Shown: in pieces, positions 15,807 through 25,157 of the stretch
Numbering within the stretch: the stretch's first letter is position 1
How the letters are laid out: the number at the start of each line of letters is the position of its first letter
Source: CAMDPA01 sp965223035
GTDB lineage: Bacteria; Pseudomonadota; Alphaproteobacteria; Rhizobiales; Hyphomicrobiaceae
Length of the DNA: 64,000 bases
NCBI GenBank assembly: GCA_965223035.1
Contig: OZ244980.1
Span: forward strand, 1,798,001-1,862,000
Direction: 5' to 3'
Made by a program: the position numbers and the translations under genes
Notes under the pieces: model-generated
The model's input: only the letters and a program-made list of their open reading frames with translations
Told to the model about the DNA's origin: nothing
Databases searched by the model: none

Positions 15807-16828
15807 CGCCGGTAGCGAAGAACCACGGCGCTTGCCGGATCTGGTCCGGCTGCCACCCGATCTCCATCGGGGCGCTGGTGCGGGGTTTGGTCACGGCGGC
15901 GAATGGCATAGCGGCGTTCGGCGTAGGCCGCGTCTTCGGCCCACAGCCGGTCCGCGCGCTTGACAACCAGCGGTCGAAGGAACGTCCCGAACAGGCGGAC
16001 CACGTGGTGGAACAGGGGGCGATCGGAGGTGGCCAGGGTTGCCTCGATGATAGTGCATCGCCCGTGCTCGATCGGCGTCGCGTGCGTTTCGACGACCGAG
16101 CCCCTGCCCTCACCGTCGACGATGGTCATAACGATCGTGCGCGGCTCCGGGCAATGAAAATGCGCGTCGACTTCAACGCCCAGTTGGCCCAACACACGAT
16201 AGATGACGCGGGCGGTGATGTCGGCTTCGGTTTGCTCGATAATCTTCAGCTGAGCGAAGGCGTGGCCGTGAAAATGTACGCCGTGCCAGGGGTCGAGTCG
16301 GTTGGCGATCACGTCTTGCGGCTCGCAGGCCACCTCCTTGGACATCACCGCGTCGAGGAAGCGCTGAGGACGCGGGGCAAGCACCGGCCGGGTGACGCCG
16401 GCCTGCTCCAGTCCCGGTCGAATCCACAACAACACGCCGTCATCGTAGCTGTCGACCAGGTGCCAGCCGCCCTGTTGCGCTGAACTGAGCGCAAGACCGT
16501 GCCACGGGCACACGACACATCCGTCACGCACAAAACCTTCGGCCAGGGATGCGCCCATGTGCGGGCATCGATCGGGGCCGACGCGGATCAGACCGTCGGC
16601 GCGCCACGCCACGTAGTCTTCTGCGTCCACGCGATAGCGGCGAGGCCGGTCTGCGACGTCGCGCGACGCGCCGACCGCATACCATCCCCCTGACGGGAGT
16701 TCCAGGGCGCGCTGCAAAGCGCGGTCGATCCACGACACCTTCGATTGCATCCAGTCGGGTGCGGTGGACACGACCCCGGCCGGTTTGAGTTTGCGCCCAA
16801 ACGTGATCAATCCGTCCGATGATTTCAT
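15803..16828 (-). CDS. Rieske 2Fe-2S protein (oxygenase-like, possibly DUF5914 type)
   Basis: Protein of 341 residues from the ATG at 16828, chosen for the upstream GGAAGAAG. A Rieske 2Fe-2S site is clear: CPHMG near residue 89 and CPWHG about 17 residues later, the C-x-H and C-x2-H pattern. The remaining 200 residues resemble the C-terminal part of ring-hydroxylating or carotenoid/sterol-type oxygenases, with a NRLDPWHGVHFHGH segment that could ligate mononuclear iron. Proteins of this build occur near carotenoid genes, and lycopene cyclase is 16 kb away, but the substrate is unknown. The stop codon TAG is contributed by a family A repeat, so the natural C-terminus may have been changed. Confidence 0.75.
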   Translation of the reverse strand: MKSSDGLITFGRKLKPAGVVSTAPDWMQSKVSWIDRALQRALELPSGGWYAVGASRDVADRPRRYRVDAEDYVAWRADGLIRVGPDRCPHMGASLAEGFVRDGCVVCPWHGLALSSAQQGGWHLVDSYDDGVLLWIRPGLEQAGVTRPVLAPRPQRFLDAVMSKEVACEPQDVIANRLDPWHGVHFHGHAFAQLKIIEQTEADITARVIYRVLGQLGVEVDAHFHCPEPRTIVMTIVDGEGRGSVVETHATPIEHGRCTIIEATLATSDRPLFHHVVRLFGTFLRPLVVKRADRLWAEDAAYAERRYAIRRRDQTPHQRPDGDRVAAGPDPASAVVLRYRR

Positions 16829-17255
16829 GACGTCTTCTTCCAGTCGTACAAAGTAAACTAACTCCAGTCGAACATGGCAATATTGCGGTACGATCGAAGG
16901 ATTAGCTTTGGTCTTAAGATCCTTGGGGTGATGAAAATGCGAGCAAGGCGCGCGGTGCATGGTGCCGACACGGCTGCGTCAGTGTCGAGGCGCGCCACGG
17001 CGGGTTGATCACCGGCAATCACGCCTGCGGCCCACAGGCGTGACGATCGCAGCCGTTTCGATTTGGCATAAGCATAAGATCGAGACGCAGCGGCAAGATG
17101 CCGGCATTCCCGGCATCTTTACTTGAGGTGGCTCAATACCGAGCTCAATTGAGCTGACCGATCAACAAACACCCATGATGTCGCAGCTTGCGAGCATGCC
17201 ACCTGCTGGGAAAGTCATCCGTAGGCTGCAACTGCGGCCCATCCGCCGGAGCCGT
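16829..17255. other. Non-coding stretch with promoter-like repeats and a hairpin at 17097-17117
   Basis: The first 60 bp upstream of the Rieske gene are AT-rich and hold two direct copies of CCAGTCG about 28 bp apart (near 16845 and 16872), flanking TACAAAGTAAACTAACT; this may be an operator/promoter. At 17097-17117 GATGCCGG and CCGGCATC form an 8-bp stem with a 5-nt loop, downstream of the leftward VWA gene, a plausible weak terminator. The rest shows nothing recognisable. Confidence 0.4.
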
Positions 17256-18587
17256 TCAGTAGGACTGTTGGACCTTCGAGCGATGCTGATCGTGTCGCAT
17301 GGCCTTCCGCGTCCGGGCCCAGTTGCCGCCATCCAGGTTGTTCGCCTGCATCTTGTTCTTGCGCTCCATGACTTCCAGCGCCGGCGCCGCATACTCGCGC
17401 GCCTTGCGCTTGAGATAGGCCGCATTGTCTTGCAAAAGCTGACGCGCTCCGGCCAGATCGCCTTTGTCGCGCAACGTCACGGCTTTTTCGTTGCGCTCCG
17501 TCGCAATTTGGGTTGTGACCTGTGTCATTACCGACGTGTTAACGCTGGCCCTCGCCCGCTCGCGGTTGACAGAGAATTCCGCTTTGACTGAGCCATTGAG
17601 CCGCCGCCGTGATTTGCTTAACAGATCGAGGTAGTCAACATCAAGATCCGCAACATCGGCAGGTCCGACATCAGCGTTGCCCCGCGATTTTAACTCGACG
17701 ATCAGATATTTTTCCTGATTGGCGTAGAGTTGGTTGAGGCGAAGCCGGATCTGATTGCCTTTAATCCGCCCAGACCGGCCCAGCACCCGCACGGGCTGGA
17801 ACTGGGTGTTGATGTTGATGTGGATGGTGATCTCCTGTGCGACCACCGACAGCACATCGCCGAACTCGGAATCGAATATCCGCGCAAGATCATCAGGTGT
17901 TTCGGCAAACGCATGGTTGCCGTCGCTGGCGAGCGCGAGCCGACTCATGAGATCTTCGTTGTATTGCAGCCCGAGCCCGATCGTCGTCACCGGGATACCT
18001 TCTCCTCCCAATTTCTGACCGAGACGCGCCAGCTCGGCCGGCGAATTCGGACCGACGTTGGCGAGACCGTCCGACAGCAAGATAACGCGGTTGACGCGGG
18101 TCGATGAAAAGAACTCGCGCACCTGCCGCGCCCCCTCCTTGACACCCGCATAGAGCGCGGTGCGTCCCTTGGCCGTGAGATCGTCAATTCGCTGCTTGAG
18201 GCGTGAGACGTTGTCGAGCCGCGAAGCCGGGTGGATGGTATCGATCTGGTGATTGTAGGCGATCAGCGATATCACATCTTGTGAGCCGAGCCGCATCAGC
18301 GCCATGCGCGCCGCCCGCTTGGCTGCACGCAGGCGCGAGCCCTGCATTGAACCGGACCGATCAAGGACGATCGCCACATTGACGGGCGTCCGCTCGTCAT
18401 CGCGCGACTCCAGGATCGCGCGCAAGCTGAGCCTGAGATAGATGCTGCCTGTGTGGTCACGCTCGATCACACGCTGGCCGAGATCGGCCTTCAGTTGGAC
18501 AGACGCGGCGAGCGCGGCAGACGCTGCCAAAAGAGCGGCAAAAAAAGCGACAATGGCCGCCTGAACGGTGCGAACGTTGACGTGCAT
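17256..18587 (-). CDS. Exported von Willebrand factor type A (VWA) domain protein
   Basis: Protein of 443 residues from the ATG at 18587 (GCGGAG 11 nt upstream); another in-frame ATG is at 18605. It has an N-terminal signal peptide (hydrophobic stretch ending about ASAALAAS), then a short beta region, and a VWA domain from about residue 65 to 235 with an intact MIDAS (VLDRSGSMQGS, with the later Thr in KGRTAL and Asp in LLSDG). The C-terminal half is beta-rich, followed by a charged helical tail. Such proteins are periplasmic or surface metal-ion-dependent adhesion or assembly factors. It is monocistronic here. Confidence 0.85.
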   Translation of the reverse strand: MHVNVRTVQAAIVAFFAALLAASAALAASVQLKADLGQRVIERDHTGSIYLRLSLRAILESRDDERTPVNVAIVLDRSGSMQGSRLRAAKRAARMALMRLGSQDVISLIAYNHQIDTIHPASRLDNVSRLKQRIDDLTAKGRTALYAGVKEGARQVREFFSSTRVNRVILLSDGLANVGPNSPAELARLGQKLGGEGIPVTTIGLGLQYNEDLMSRLALASDGNHAFAETPDDLARIFDSEFGDVLSVVAQEITIHININTQFQPVRVLGRSGRIKGNQIRLRLNQLYANQEKYLIVELKSRGNADVGPADVADLDVDYLDLLSKSRRRLNGSVKAEFSVNRERARASVNTSVMTQVTTQIATERNEKAVTLRDKGDLAGARQLLQDNAAYLKRKAREYAAPALEVMERKNKMQANNLDGGNWARTRKAMRHDQHRSKVQQSY

Positions 18588-18749
18588 GGAAACGGGGCTC
18601 CGCATGAATCAAGGTCGAGTCATGCGCCGAACCTAAAGCGGCCATGCGGCGGAACTACGGCCCTTGTTGGCCCGGACCGAGATGTTCCGGACCATGATCA
18701 AGCGGTATTGGCAAATCAAGAAAGCCGCTCACAGCGCCGATCGGGTCCG

Positions 18750-19320
18750 AGCAAGTTGGCAAGAGTGCCATCGGTCATCAGGCGCAGGCGACACCCGCCG
18801 CGGCAGTTTTCTCAACCACCGACAAACCGTCGACTGCGGTTCTGCCGTTCGGCAATATGGCAGGGGATTTCGAACAAAACGATCTGCTGACGGCTTTACC
18901 GAGGACCCTATCACTGAGGTATCAAAAATTCCTGGAATGATGGTGATCTCGCGCAATTCAAGCTTCACCTATAAGCGCAGAGCAATCAAGGTTTAAGACG
19001 TTTGCCGCGATTGAGAACTGCGCTATGTGTTTGTGGGGAGCGTCCGCAAGGCCGGTGCATTCGTTCGGATCACCGCACTGCTTGTCGATGGCCGTTGCGG
19101 TGGGCACCTGTGGGCCGAGCGCTACAATCGGACACTTGAGGATATTTTTGCCGTTAGGGACGATGTCACCGAAAAGATCGTACGCGCCCTTGAGATCAAA
19201 CTGATCGGCACCCCGCAGGTGCGCAAGCACACTGAAAACCGGGAGTCCTATGACTGCGTCCTCCGCGCTCGCAAGCAATATCGATTGTTCACAAATGACG
19301 GCAATCGCGCTGCCCGCTTT
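18750..19320 (+). pseudogene. Decayed adenylate/guanylate-cyclase-type TPR protein fragment
   Basis: Remnant of the central part of the large alphaproteobacterial family with winged-helix or cyclase domain, a TolB-like segment and TPRs. At 18821 the frame reads DKPSTAVLPFGNMAGDFEQN, a family hallmark. After a frameshift near 18885 the text continues as SADGFTEDPITEVSKIPG and then ISRNSSFTYK. A TAA at 18994 and a TGA at 19012 interrupt the same frame before YVFVGSVRKAG and HLWAERYNRTLEDIF. The similarity fades around 19320, well before the TPR region. Start, TPRs and catalytic domain are missing, so it is not functional. Confidence 0.8.
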
Positions 19321-19512
19321 TTGTCACATAAGAACAGAGCTGATTTGGGCTTTTTGGTCGAGGGACTGGGCAAGCCCGGACTGTCGCCCTGACGGCTACG
19401 CGAGGCGGTCGATAGATGCCGCTGAAGCCGCATCTCCACGCGCAATGCAGCGCGCGACGTGACCGCCCACCGCAAGATGCTGCCCCTGCGACCCGTTGCC
19501 ACCGCGCCAATT

Positions 19513-19636
19513 CATCTCCGCCTAAGGCGGAAGCGCTTTGCCGGCCCGCTCACCCAACCGGCCACCCACCCAAGCCCGACATGTCATGGCCGGGCGGGGG
19601 TCGGGATGGCTCAAGCTAACGCTAAAACGCTATAGC
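19513..19636 (+). repeat. Intergenic repeat family B, copy 3
   Basis: Near-complete copy. It has the TCCGCCTAAGGCGGA palindrome at the 5' end, then TGCCGGCCCGCTC, GGCCGGGCGGGGG, GGGATGGCTCAAGC and the 3' end AAACGCTATAGCG. It occupies most of the 520-bp gap between the pseudogene and the phasin-like gene; the rest shows no gene. Confidence 0.7.
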
Positions 19637-19842
19637 GATGTCTCGACAATCAGCCGTGTTTCCGTCATGCTCCTGTCGCCCGCGCGGCCCGCCTTGAGTT
19701 TGCAGCCAAAGGGAGATAATGGCGGCGGGAACACAATGACGCGCATCTTGACGGCGCGTCCATTTTGCCTCAACGCCTAAGGCCAGAAGGTATACAGCTT
19801 GCTTTTGTTCCCCGTTGTCCCGAACCAATTAGAGGTGACGTC

Positions 19843-20346
19843 ATGCCGACCAATTATTCCAATCGAAATTCTGTAGCACCGGACTTTTCTTCGCCGGGTC
19901 TCAATGATGAGGCGCGCAAAGCGATAAACGCGGCATTCGATGCGCTGTCGCACTGGCGTAATGACATCGCCGCAACCACGGAACGCCATTCGGCGGCGAC
20001 CTATGACAAGATGGCAACGGCCGCCAAAGCCATGGGATGGCCGGCCAATATCATCGATACGACGTTCCAGCAGATGCAGCAGGCTTCCAAGCTGCAGCTG
20101 CAGTTCATTGACGAGGTGATGGACGCTTGGGAAGGACAGATGAAGAACCCTGGCGCCGGCTTCTCCAACTTTTCTCAATTGTCCGGCGCGTTTGGCGGCA
20201 TGTCAAATGCGAACCGCGCCTCGCCCTTCGGCGTCGATATGAGTAATTTCCTGTTCAACCCGATGCAGTTTTGGTTGCAAGCCGCAGACATGTGGCAAAA
20301 GAGTTGGCAGCAATCGATGGGGCCGTGGAAGAACATGTACAAGTGA
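19843..20346 (+). CDS. Phasin-like polyhydroxyalkanoate granule protein
   Basis: Small amphipathic helical protein of 167 residues, start ATG 19843 with AGAGGTGA 12 nt upstream. Residues about 20-120 are predicted helix with Ala, Gln and Met on one face (DEARKAINAAFDALSHWRND, then QQMQQASKLQLQFIDEVMDA), as in phasins that coat PHA granules. The C-terminus is rich in aromatic residues (FNPMQFWLQAADMWQKSW). No strict family motif was recognised, so the phasin call is by composition and size. The neighbouring broken 3-hydroxyacyl-CoA dehydrogenase is compatible with old PHA metabolism here. Confidence 0.6.
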   Translation: MPTNYSNRNSVAPDFSSPGLNDEARKAINAAFDALSHWRNDIAATTERHSAATYDKMATAAKAMGWPANIIDTTFQQMQQASKLQLQFIDEVMDAWEGQMKNPGAGFSNFSQLSGAFGGMSNANRASPFGVDMSNFLFNPMQFWLQAADMWQKSWQQSMGPWKNMYK

Positions 20347-20417
20347 CATGCACGATGATATGTAAGGCCACACACTAAACGCGGTTGATCGCGTACCTGC
20401 GTCAGCGTTCCGGCGGG

Positions 20418-20438
20418 GGCGGTTGCGCGGCAACCGCC
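20418..20438. terminator. Hairpin between convergent genes
   Basis: GGCGGTTG (20418-20425) and CAACCGCC (20431-20438) form a perfect 8-bp stem with a 5-nt loop between the rightward phasin-like gene and the leftward dehydrogenase pseudogene. There is no T-run, so terminator function is only a possibility. Confidence 0.35.
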
Positions 20439-20495
20439 GAGGTTGGAACACGCGCTCAGCGCCATCTATGAGTGGCATGCCATGTATGAGTGGCA

Positions 20496-21354
20496 TCACG
20501 CGTAGCTGAGCAAGCGATACCCGGATTTGCGATCGAGATGGCCCGCATCGACCATTTGTTTTAGAGGCGGGCTAGGCCAGTTGTTTGGATCATCAAAGCC
20601 GCTGTCCAACATTTCCATAATGTCGAGAACGACATCGAGGCCGATCAGATCTCCTAAAGAGAGCGGGCCTAAGGAGCGGTCTGCACCCAATTTCTGCATC
20701 ACGACGGCATCCTCCGGTGAAGCAAAACCCCATAGACGCCGTTGACCGCTTCACCGATCACCGGGATCAAGAAACGATTGACGACGAAGCCGTAACTGCC
20801 TTTGGAGACCCGTGGTGTCTTGCCGATCGCACTCGTCAATTCCGTAATGAGATCGCAAATTATATCATTGGCTTGAAGTGCGCGAATGATTTTCACGAGC
20901 TTCATAACCGGCACAGAATTGAAAAATGCATGCCGATGGCCCGCTCCGGATGGACTGACGCGGCCGCCAATCGGGTCAATGATATTGAGGGTGTGTTTGA
21001 CGCAAAAATCGTATCGGCGTCGCATATCAATTCGAGCGGAGCCAACAGCTTGGACTTAACCGTGATATCCGCGATGATCGCTTGGATGACCAACACTTCG
21101 TCGGGCGGCTCCTCGATTTGGGTTGCGGTCGTGATGCGGCCATGCGTCTGTTCGATTTCTTCGGTGGTAATCGTGCCTTTTTCAGCGAAGCGCGCCAAGC
21201 TGCGCTGAATTGCGGCCTGTCCTCCCGCCAACGCTTCTGCGTTTATGCCCTGCATCACGGCGGGAAACCCGGCCAGCGCAAACGTCCGAGCGAACACGTC
21301 GCCCATGGCACCCGCGCCAATCTCACCGATTTTTTCCAAGTTCAACCTATCCAT
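20496..21354 (-). pseudogene. 3-hydroxybutyryl-CoA dehydrogenase, disrupted by two frameshifts
   Basis: The full-length family is present but in three frames. The N-terminal NAD-binding part starts at 21354 (MDRLNLEKIGEIGAGAMGDV). At 20922-20926 a run of five Ts (minus strand) replaces the six needed to read MHFFNSVPVMKLVKII, and the frame changes. At 20724-20731 the GGGGTTTT region shifts the frame again before SPEDAVVMQKLGA and SLGPLSLGDLIGLDVVLDIM, the 3HCDH C-terminal domain. The total span of 859 bp matches an intact gene of about 285 codons. Both lesions are in homopolymers, so sequencing error is a real alternative to decay. Confidence 0.82.
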
Positions 21355-21460
21355 CTTTACGCCTTGATGAATGGTCAATCGCAAAAATCTTGATCGCTTA
21401 TCGAGTGCCTTCCGCCGCTCAAGATTAGGACGGGGCGTGACCTCAAGAAGACAGCTGTCG

Positions 21461-22036
21461 TTAAAGGGCGATTGCCGCGCCCAATGCCTCCAGACTGCGG
21501 GCGTTGAGCGGGCCAAACAAATTGAATGCTGCCGACGCCCACTTCAGCATCTGGTCAGCGTCGACATTGCTCAGGCCGACCAGCTCCGCGACGATGGTGA
21601 TCGGAAGATATTGTGCAAGATCGCCAACAGCGTCGAACGCTTCATTCTTTACCAGCATGTCCGCGAGGCGTTCCGACGCCGCCTCGATTTGCGGTCGCAA
21701 GTTGTCCAAAGCTCCAGGCAGAAGCGGTGCAGAAGTGACGGCACGCATCGCATCGTGCTCGGGATTGTCAGAGTTGAGTGAGTTGCCGATCAACAACGCG
21801 TTGGCTTGGTCGTTGATGGCCACGCCCTTGCCCGAGATGAAGGTTTGAGGATCGCGCAGCGCTTGGCTGACTTCCGCGTAGCGAACCGCGGCGAAGACCT
21901 CGTGCCGGGAGAGCCAGAGCACCGGACCGAGCGCTCGCATCTCCGCGCAGCGCGGATAGGGATCCTGAATGAAGTCATCGCCAAAAACGTCGACATGATA
22001 GGTTGGGGCATTCGGATCGACTGTGACGCCGGGCAT
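21461..22036 (-). pseudogene. Truncated cytochrome P450 (N-terminal part only)
   Basis: 191 codons corresponding to the first half of a bacterial P450: YHVDVFGDDFIQDPYP at the start, then DPQTFISGKG, then DNPEHDAMRAVTSAPLLP (the helix C region), then YLPITIVAELVGL. The frame stops before the I-helix AGxDTT, ExxR and the Cys haem-binding motif. Only about 100 bp remain before the next gene start, so the C-terminal half was deleted rather than frameshifted. It precedes the dehydrogenase pseudogene on the same strand. Confidence 0.8.
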
Positions 22037-22209
22037 TTTAGATCACCTTTGTGGGCAGAGATCGATCGCGTCGGGAGGCGTTATGTCGGTTGGGCCTTGG
22101 GCTGATGTCATGGCGCGGCGAGCTGCCCCTCAACGTCACGGGCGCACGCGCTGTCAATGATCCGTCGCGATGAGCCAAATCCCAAGCCCGGCCAGCGTTC
22201 ATCCCGTCA

Positions 22210-23223
22210 TCAGTCGTAGTGCAGTTCGACCGCTTTTCCACGAAATACGAAAAAATACGAAAAGGCCGTATACCCCAAGATGACCGGTAGCACCAGAAGC
22301 GTGCCAACCAGAATGATAAACAGACTTTCGGGGGCGCTGGCAGCCGCGTAAATCGTCAACCGGTCCTGAACGATATACGGAAAGAACGAATAGGCCAGAC
22401 CGGCAAACGCAATCGCGAACAGCGTGAGTGCGGCTGCGAAGGGCGCCCAACTCCATTTATCGTCGCTGCGTGGCAGATGGTGCAGGCCGAACCACAACAC
22501 GACGATCAGCCCGGCGCAGAGAATCGGCAACGGTGCCAACCAGATGATCTGCGGGACCGAGAACCACTTCTCGAAGATGCGCGCGCTCGCCAGTGGGCTC
22601 GCCAGTGATACTGCAGCAAGGCCAATGGTCGCGCCCACCAGGCCGACTTGACACCAATGGATCGCCTTTTTCTGCAGATCGCCTTCCGCCTTCAGCACCA
22701 GCCAGGTTGCGCCGATGAAGGCGTAGCCTGCCGCCAGACACATTGCCGTTAGCAAACCAAACAGTACACTCACCACCGTGTACTGAAGACCGGTGATGTA
22801 CAAACCCAGCATGAACCCCTGGGTTAGCGCTGTCATACCCGAGCCGATCGAGAACAGCGCGTTCCACAGGGGCTTGCGCGCGCCCGATACCTTGGCGCGA
22901 AACTCGAAGGCAACACCGCGCAAAATCAGACCCACCAACATCAGGGCCACCGGAATATAAAGCGCGGTCAGAATCATGCCATGTGCCGCCGGAAAGGCGA
23001 CCAAGAGGATGCCGACGCCGAGCACAAGCCAGGTCTCGTTCGCGTCCCAGAACGGTCCGATGGCTGCAACCATGCGATCTTGCTCAGCCGCCGCGCCAAG
23101 CGGCAACAGGAGTCCGACGCCGAGGTCAAATCCGTCGAGGATCACGTAGAGCAAGACTGACAAACCCAGCAACGTCGCAAAAGCGATGGGCAGCCAGATC
23201 GTGGGGTCACCGAACAAAGTCAC
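22210..23223 (-). CDS. cydB: Cytochrome bd-type quinol oxidase subunit II (CioB/CydB)
   Basis: Integral membrane protein of 337 residues from the GTG at 23223, which overlaps the cydA stop by 4 bp (GTGA). It has about eight or nine hydrophobic segments. The family start LPIAFATLLGLSVLLYVILD and the motif GPFWDANETWLV are typical of CydB. With subunit I it forms a high-affinity terminal oxidase that reduces O2 to water from quinol. No CydX-like or CydCD genes were seen nearby, which is usual for the CIO group. Confidence 0.92.
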   Translation of the reverse strand: MTLFGDPTIWLPIAFATLLGLSVLLYVILDGFDLGVGLLLPLGAAAEQDRMVAAIGPFWDANETWLVLGVGILLVAFPAAHGMILTALYIPVALMLVGLILRGVAFEFRAKVSGARKPLWNALFSIGSGMTALTQGFMLGLYITGLQYTVVSVLFGLLTAMCLAAGYAFIGATWLVLKAEGDLQKKAIHWCQVGLVGATIGLAAVSLASPLASARIFEKWFSVPQIIWLAPLPILCAGLIVVLWFGLHHLPRSDDKWSWAPFAAALTLFAIAFAGLAYSFFPYIVQDRLTIYAAASAPESLFIILVGTLLVLPVILGYTAFSYFFVFRGKAVELHYD

Positions 23224-24635
23224 GCGTTCGCCTCCAAGCTGCCGGTTGGAAGGGTCCCTGATCTTGGCCTGTCGGTCGGCGCCGTCGGCGGCTCCAGCGG
23301 CGCGGACCCACGCGCTGCCTTGCGGGCGAGGTAGATCAGCACGCTCATATAACTGGCGATCAGACCGATATAGATTGCCAGATAGGCCAACAACGTGCTG
23401 AGCACCATCTGCCCCGTCACCGGGCCGACGGCGCCGGCCGTGGTCAACACGCCTTGCACAAGCCAAGGCTGGCGCCCGATCTCTGTCGTATACCAACCCG
23501 CCAGCGTCGAAATCCAGCCGGAGAAGGTCATGACGACCAGGGCACGCAGCACCCAAGTGTTAAGGTGCTCTGCACCGTCGCGCCACAAGCGGAAGGCCGC
23601 GTACCATGATACCAACAGCATCAACACGCCGACGCCGACCATAACGCGAAACGAGAAGAACACCGGCGCGACGGGCGGGTGCAGCGCCGTGCCGTCTTCA
23701 GCGACATAAGTGTCGAGGCCCGGCACCACGCCGTCCGCTCGGTGCTGGAGGATCAAGCTGGCACCATCTGGCAGGCCAATCTCGAAATGGTTGGTGCGGG
23801 CCGTTTGGTCGGGAATGGCAAACAGCAGCAACGGCACGTGACTGCGCCGCTGCCAGTTGGCCTCCACGGCGGCTATCTTTTGCGGCTGATATTTCAGCGT
23901 GTTGAGACCGTGAAGGTCGCCCGCCAGCATCTGAAGCGGTATCAGCGTGGCGGCCAGCACGATCCCGGTGCGCAGGGCCGTTTGCACGCCCGCGGATCTG
24001 TCGCCAAGTAGGGCGCGCAGCGCCGACAGGCCTGCCAGCAGAAACGCCGCGGTCAGCCCGCTGGCCAACAGCATGTGGGTCAGCCGGTACGGCATCGATG
24101 GGTTGAAGATGATCGCCCACCAGTCCGTCGCGTAGGCAACGCCATCCCGGAGCTCGAAGCCGGCTGGCGTGTGCATCCAGGAGTTCAACACAAGAATCCA
24201 AAACGCACTCATGGTCGTGCCAACGGCGACAAGCAGCGTCGCCAGCGTATGAAGCCAGCTTGGAACGCGCGAGAACGCGAACAGCATGATCCCAACAAAC
24301 ACTGCCTCAAGGAAGAAGGCGGTTAGCACCTCGTAGGCCAGCAACGGGCCGGCAATATTGCCGACTGTGTTCATGAAACCCGGCCAATTGGTCCCGAACT
24401 GGAAGCTCATGGTGATGCCGGACACGACACCGAGCGCAAAGGAGAGCGCGAACACCTTCACCCAGAAGCGATAGGCCTCAATCCATTTGGCATCGCCTGT
24501 TGCCGCGTATCTGAGCTTGAAGAACAGAAGGACCCAGCCCAGGGCGATGGTGATGGCAGGGAACAGAATGTGAAACGAAATGTTGGCGCCAAACTGAATG
24601 CGCGACAGCAGCAGCGGGTCGATCGTGGAGCTCAC
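23220..24635 (-). CDS. cydA: Cytochrome bd-type quinol oxidase subunit I (CioA/CydA, short Q-loop)
   Basis: 471 residues with GTG start at 24635. Axial haem ligands and helices follow CydA: FGANISFHILFP at the start (His for b595), the QMLAGDLHGLNTLKYQPQK quinol-binding segment and GWYTTEIGRQPW. The Q-loop is short, placing it with the cyanide-insensitive oxidases (CioA). An array of 13-bp tandem repeats begins 42 bp upstream of the start codon, inside the probable promoter or 5' leader. No strong ribosome-binding site precedes the GTG. Genes of this type are induced at low oxygen, or with cyanide or sulfide. Confidence 0.93.
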   Translation of the reverse strand: MSSTIDPLLLSRIQFGANISFHILFPAITIALGWVLLFFKLRYAATGDAKWIEAYRFWVKVFALSFALGVVSGITMSFQFGTNWPGFMNTVGNIAGPLLAYEVLTAFFLEAVFVGIMLFAFSRVPSWLHTLATLLVAVGTTMSAFWILVLNSWMHTPAGFELRDGVAYATDWWAIIFNPSMPYRLTHMLLASGLTAAFLLAGLSALRALLGDRSAGVQTALRTGIVLAATLIPLQMLAGDLHGLNTLKYQPQKIAAVEANWQRRSHVPLLLFAIPDQTARTNHFEIGLPDGASLILQHRADGVVPGLDTYVAEDGTALHPPVAPVFFSFRVMVGVGVLMLLVSWYAAFRLWRDGAEHLNTWVLRALVVMTFSGWISTLAGWYTTEIGRQPWLVQGVLTTAGAVGPVTGQMVLSTLLAYLAIYIGLIASYMSVLIYLARKAARGSAPLEPPTAPTDRPRSGTLPTGSLEANA

Positions 24636-24677
24636 GGTAGGTCAACGAGCAATAAAACCATGCGCGCAAAGCGCGTC

Positions 24678-24859
24678 GTGCGCCAAGTCGGTGCGCCAAG
24701 TCGGTGCGCCAAGTCGGTGCGCCAAGTCGGTGCGCCAAGTCGGTGCGCCAAGTCGGTGCGCCAAGTCGGTGCGCCAAGTCGGTGCGCCAAGTCGGTGCGC
24801 CAAGTCGGTGCGCCAAGTCGGTGCGCCAAGTCGGTGCGCCAGGCCGGTGCGCCGATCGG
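24678..24859. repeat. 13-bp tandem repeat array (12 perfect units plus 2 degenerate)
   Basis: GTGCGCCAAGTCG is repeated 12 times without change from 24678 to 24833, then two diverged units follow (GTGCGCCAGGCCG, GTGCGCCGATCGG). Because 13 is not a multiple of 3, all frames stay open and give spurious long repeats of QVGAPSRCAKSV on either strand. It lies directly upstream of cydA, so copy number could affect promoter spacing or leader length. Confidence 0.97.
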
Positions 24860-25157
24860 GCGCGGCAGGTCCGAGCTGGCAACCGGCAACCGATGCGCCG
24901 ATCGCAATCAATAAACGGCGACATCCAGCGCCGGGTCCTGGCGCTTGTCCAGCCCCAATCCCCTGCAGGCGTATCACAAGGCTGTGACAGCGCCGCATGA
25001 GCATCAACCGATACGGGGCATGCTCACCGACCCTCCCTCGATCTGGGTGCCGCATTCCGCGGCCTGTTGCAAGCGCCGTCGAACGGGCGCAAACTCCCAC
25101 CGATCCGGCCTGGTCTGGCCCATATGGCACGATGCCGATCGACAAGGAGTGTCGACG
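24860..25157. other. Non-coding stretch between repeat array and cupin gene
   Basis: About 300 bp between divergent genes. It must hold the promoter of the rightward cupin gene and perhaps that of cydAB. No clear operator or RNA was seen. Confidence 0.35.

Noticed and set aside
18991..19026. UGA at 19012 as a selenocysteine or readthrough codon
   Set aside because: A TAA lies 15 bp upstream in the same frame and the gene also has a frameshift and lacks its ends, so it is decay.
19843..20346. Phasin-like ORF as magnetosome or gas vesicle protein
   Set aside because: No matching motifs or neighbours; helical composition fits phasins better.
24678..24859. Possible CRISPR array
   Set aside because: Units are contiguous with no spacers and only 13 bp long; no cas genes.
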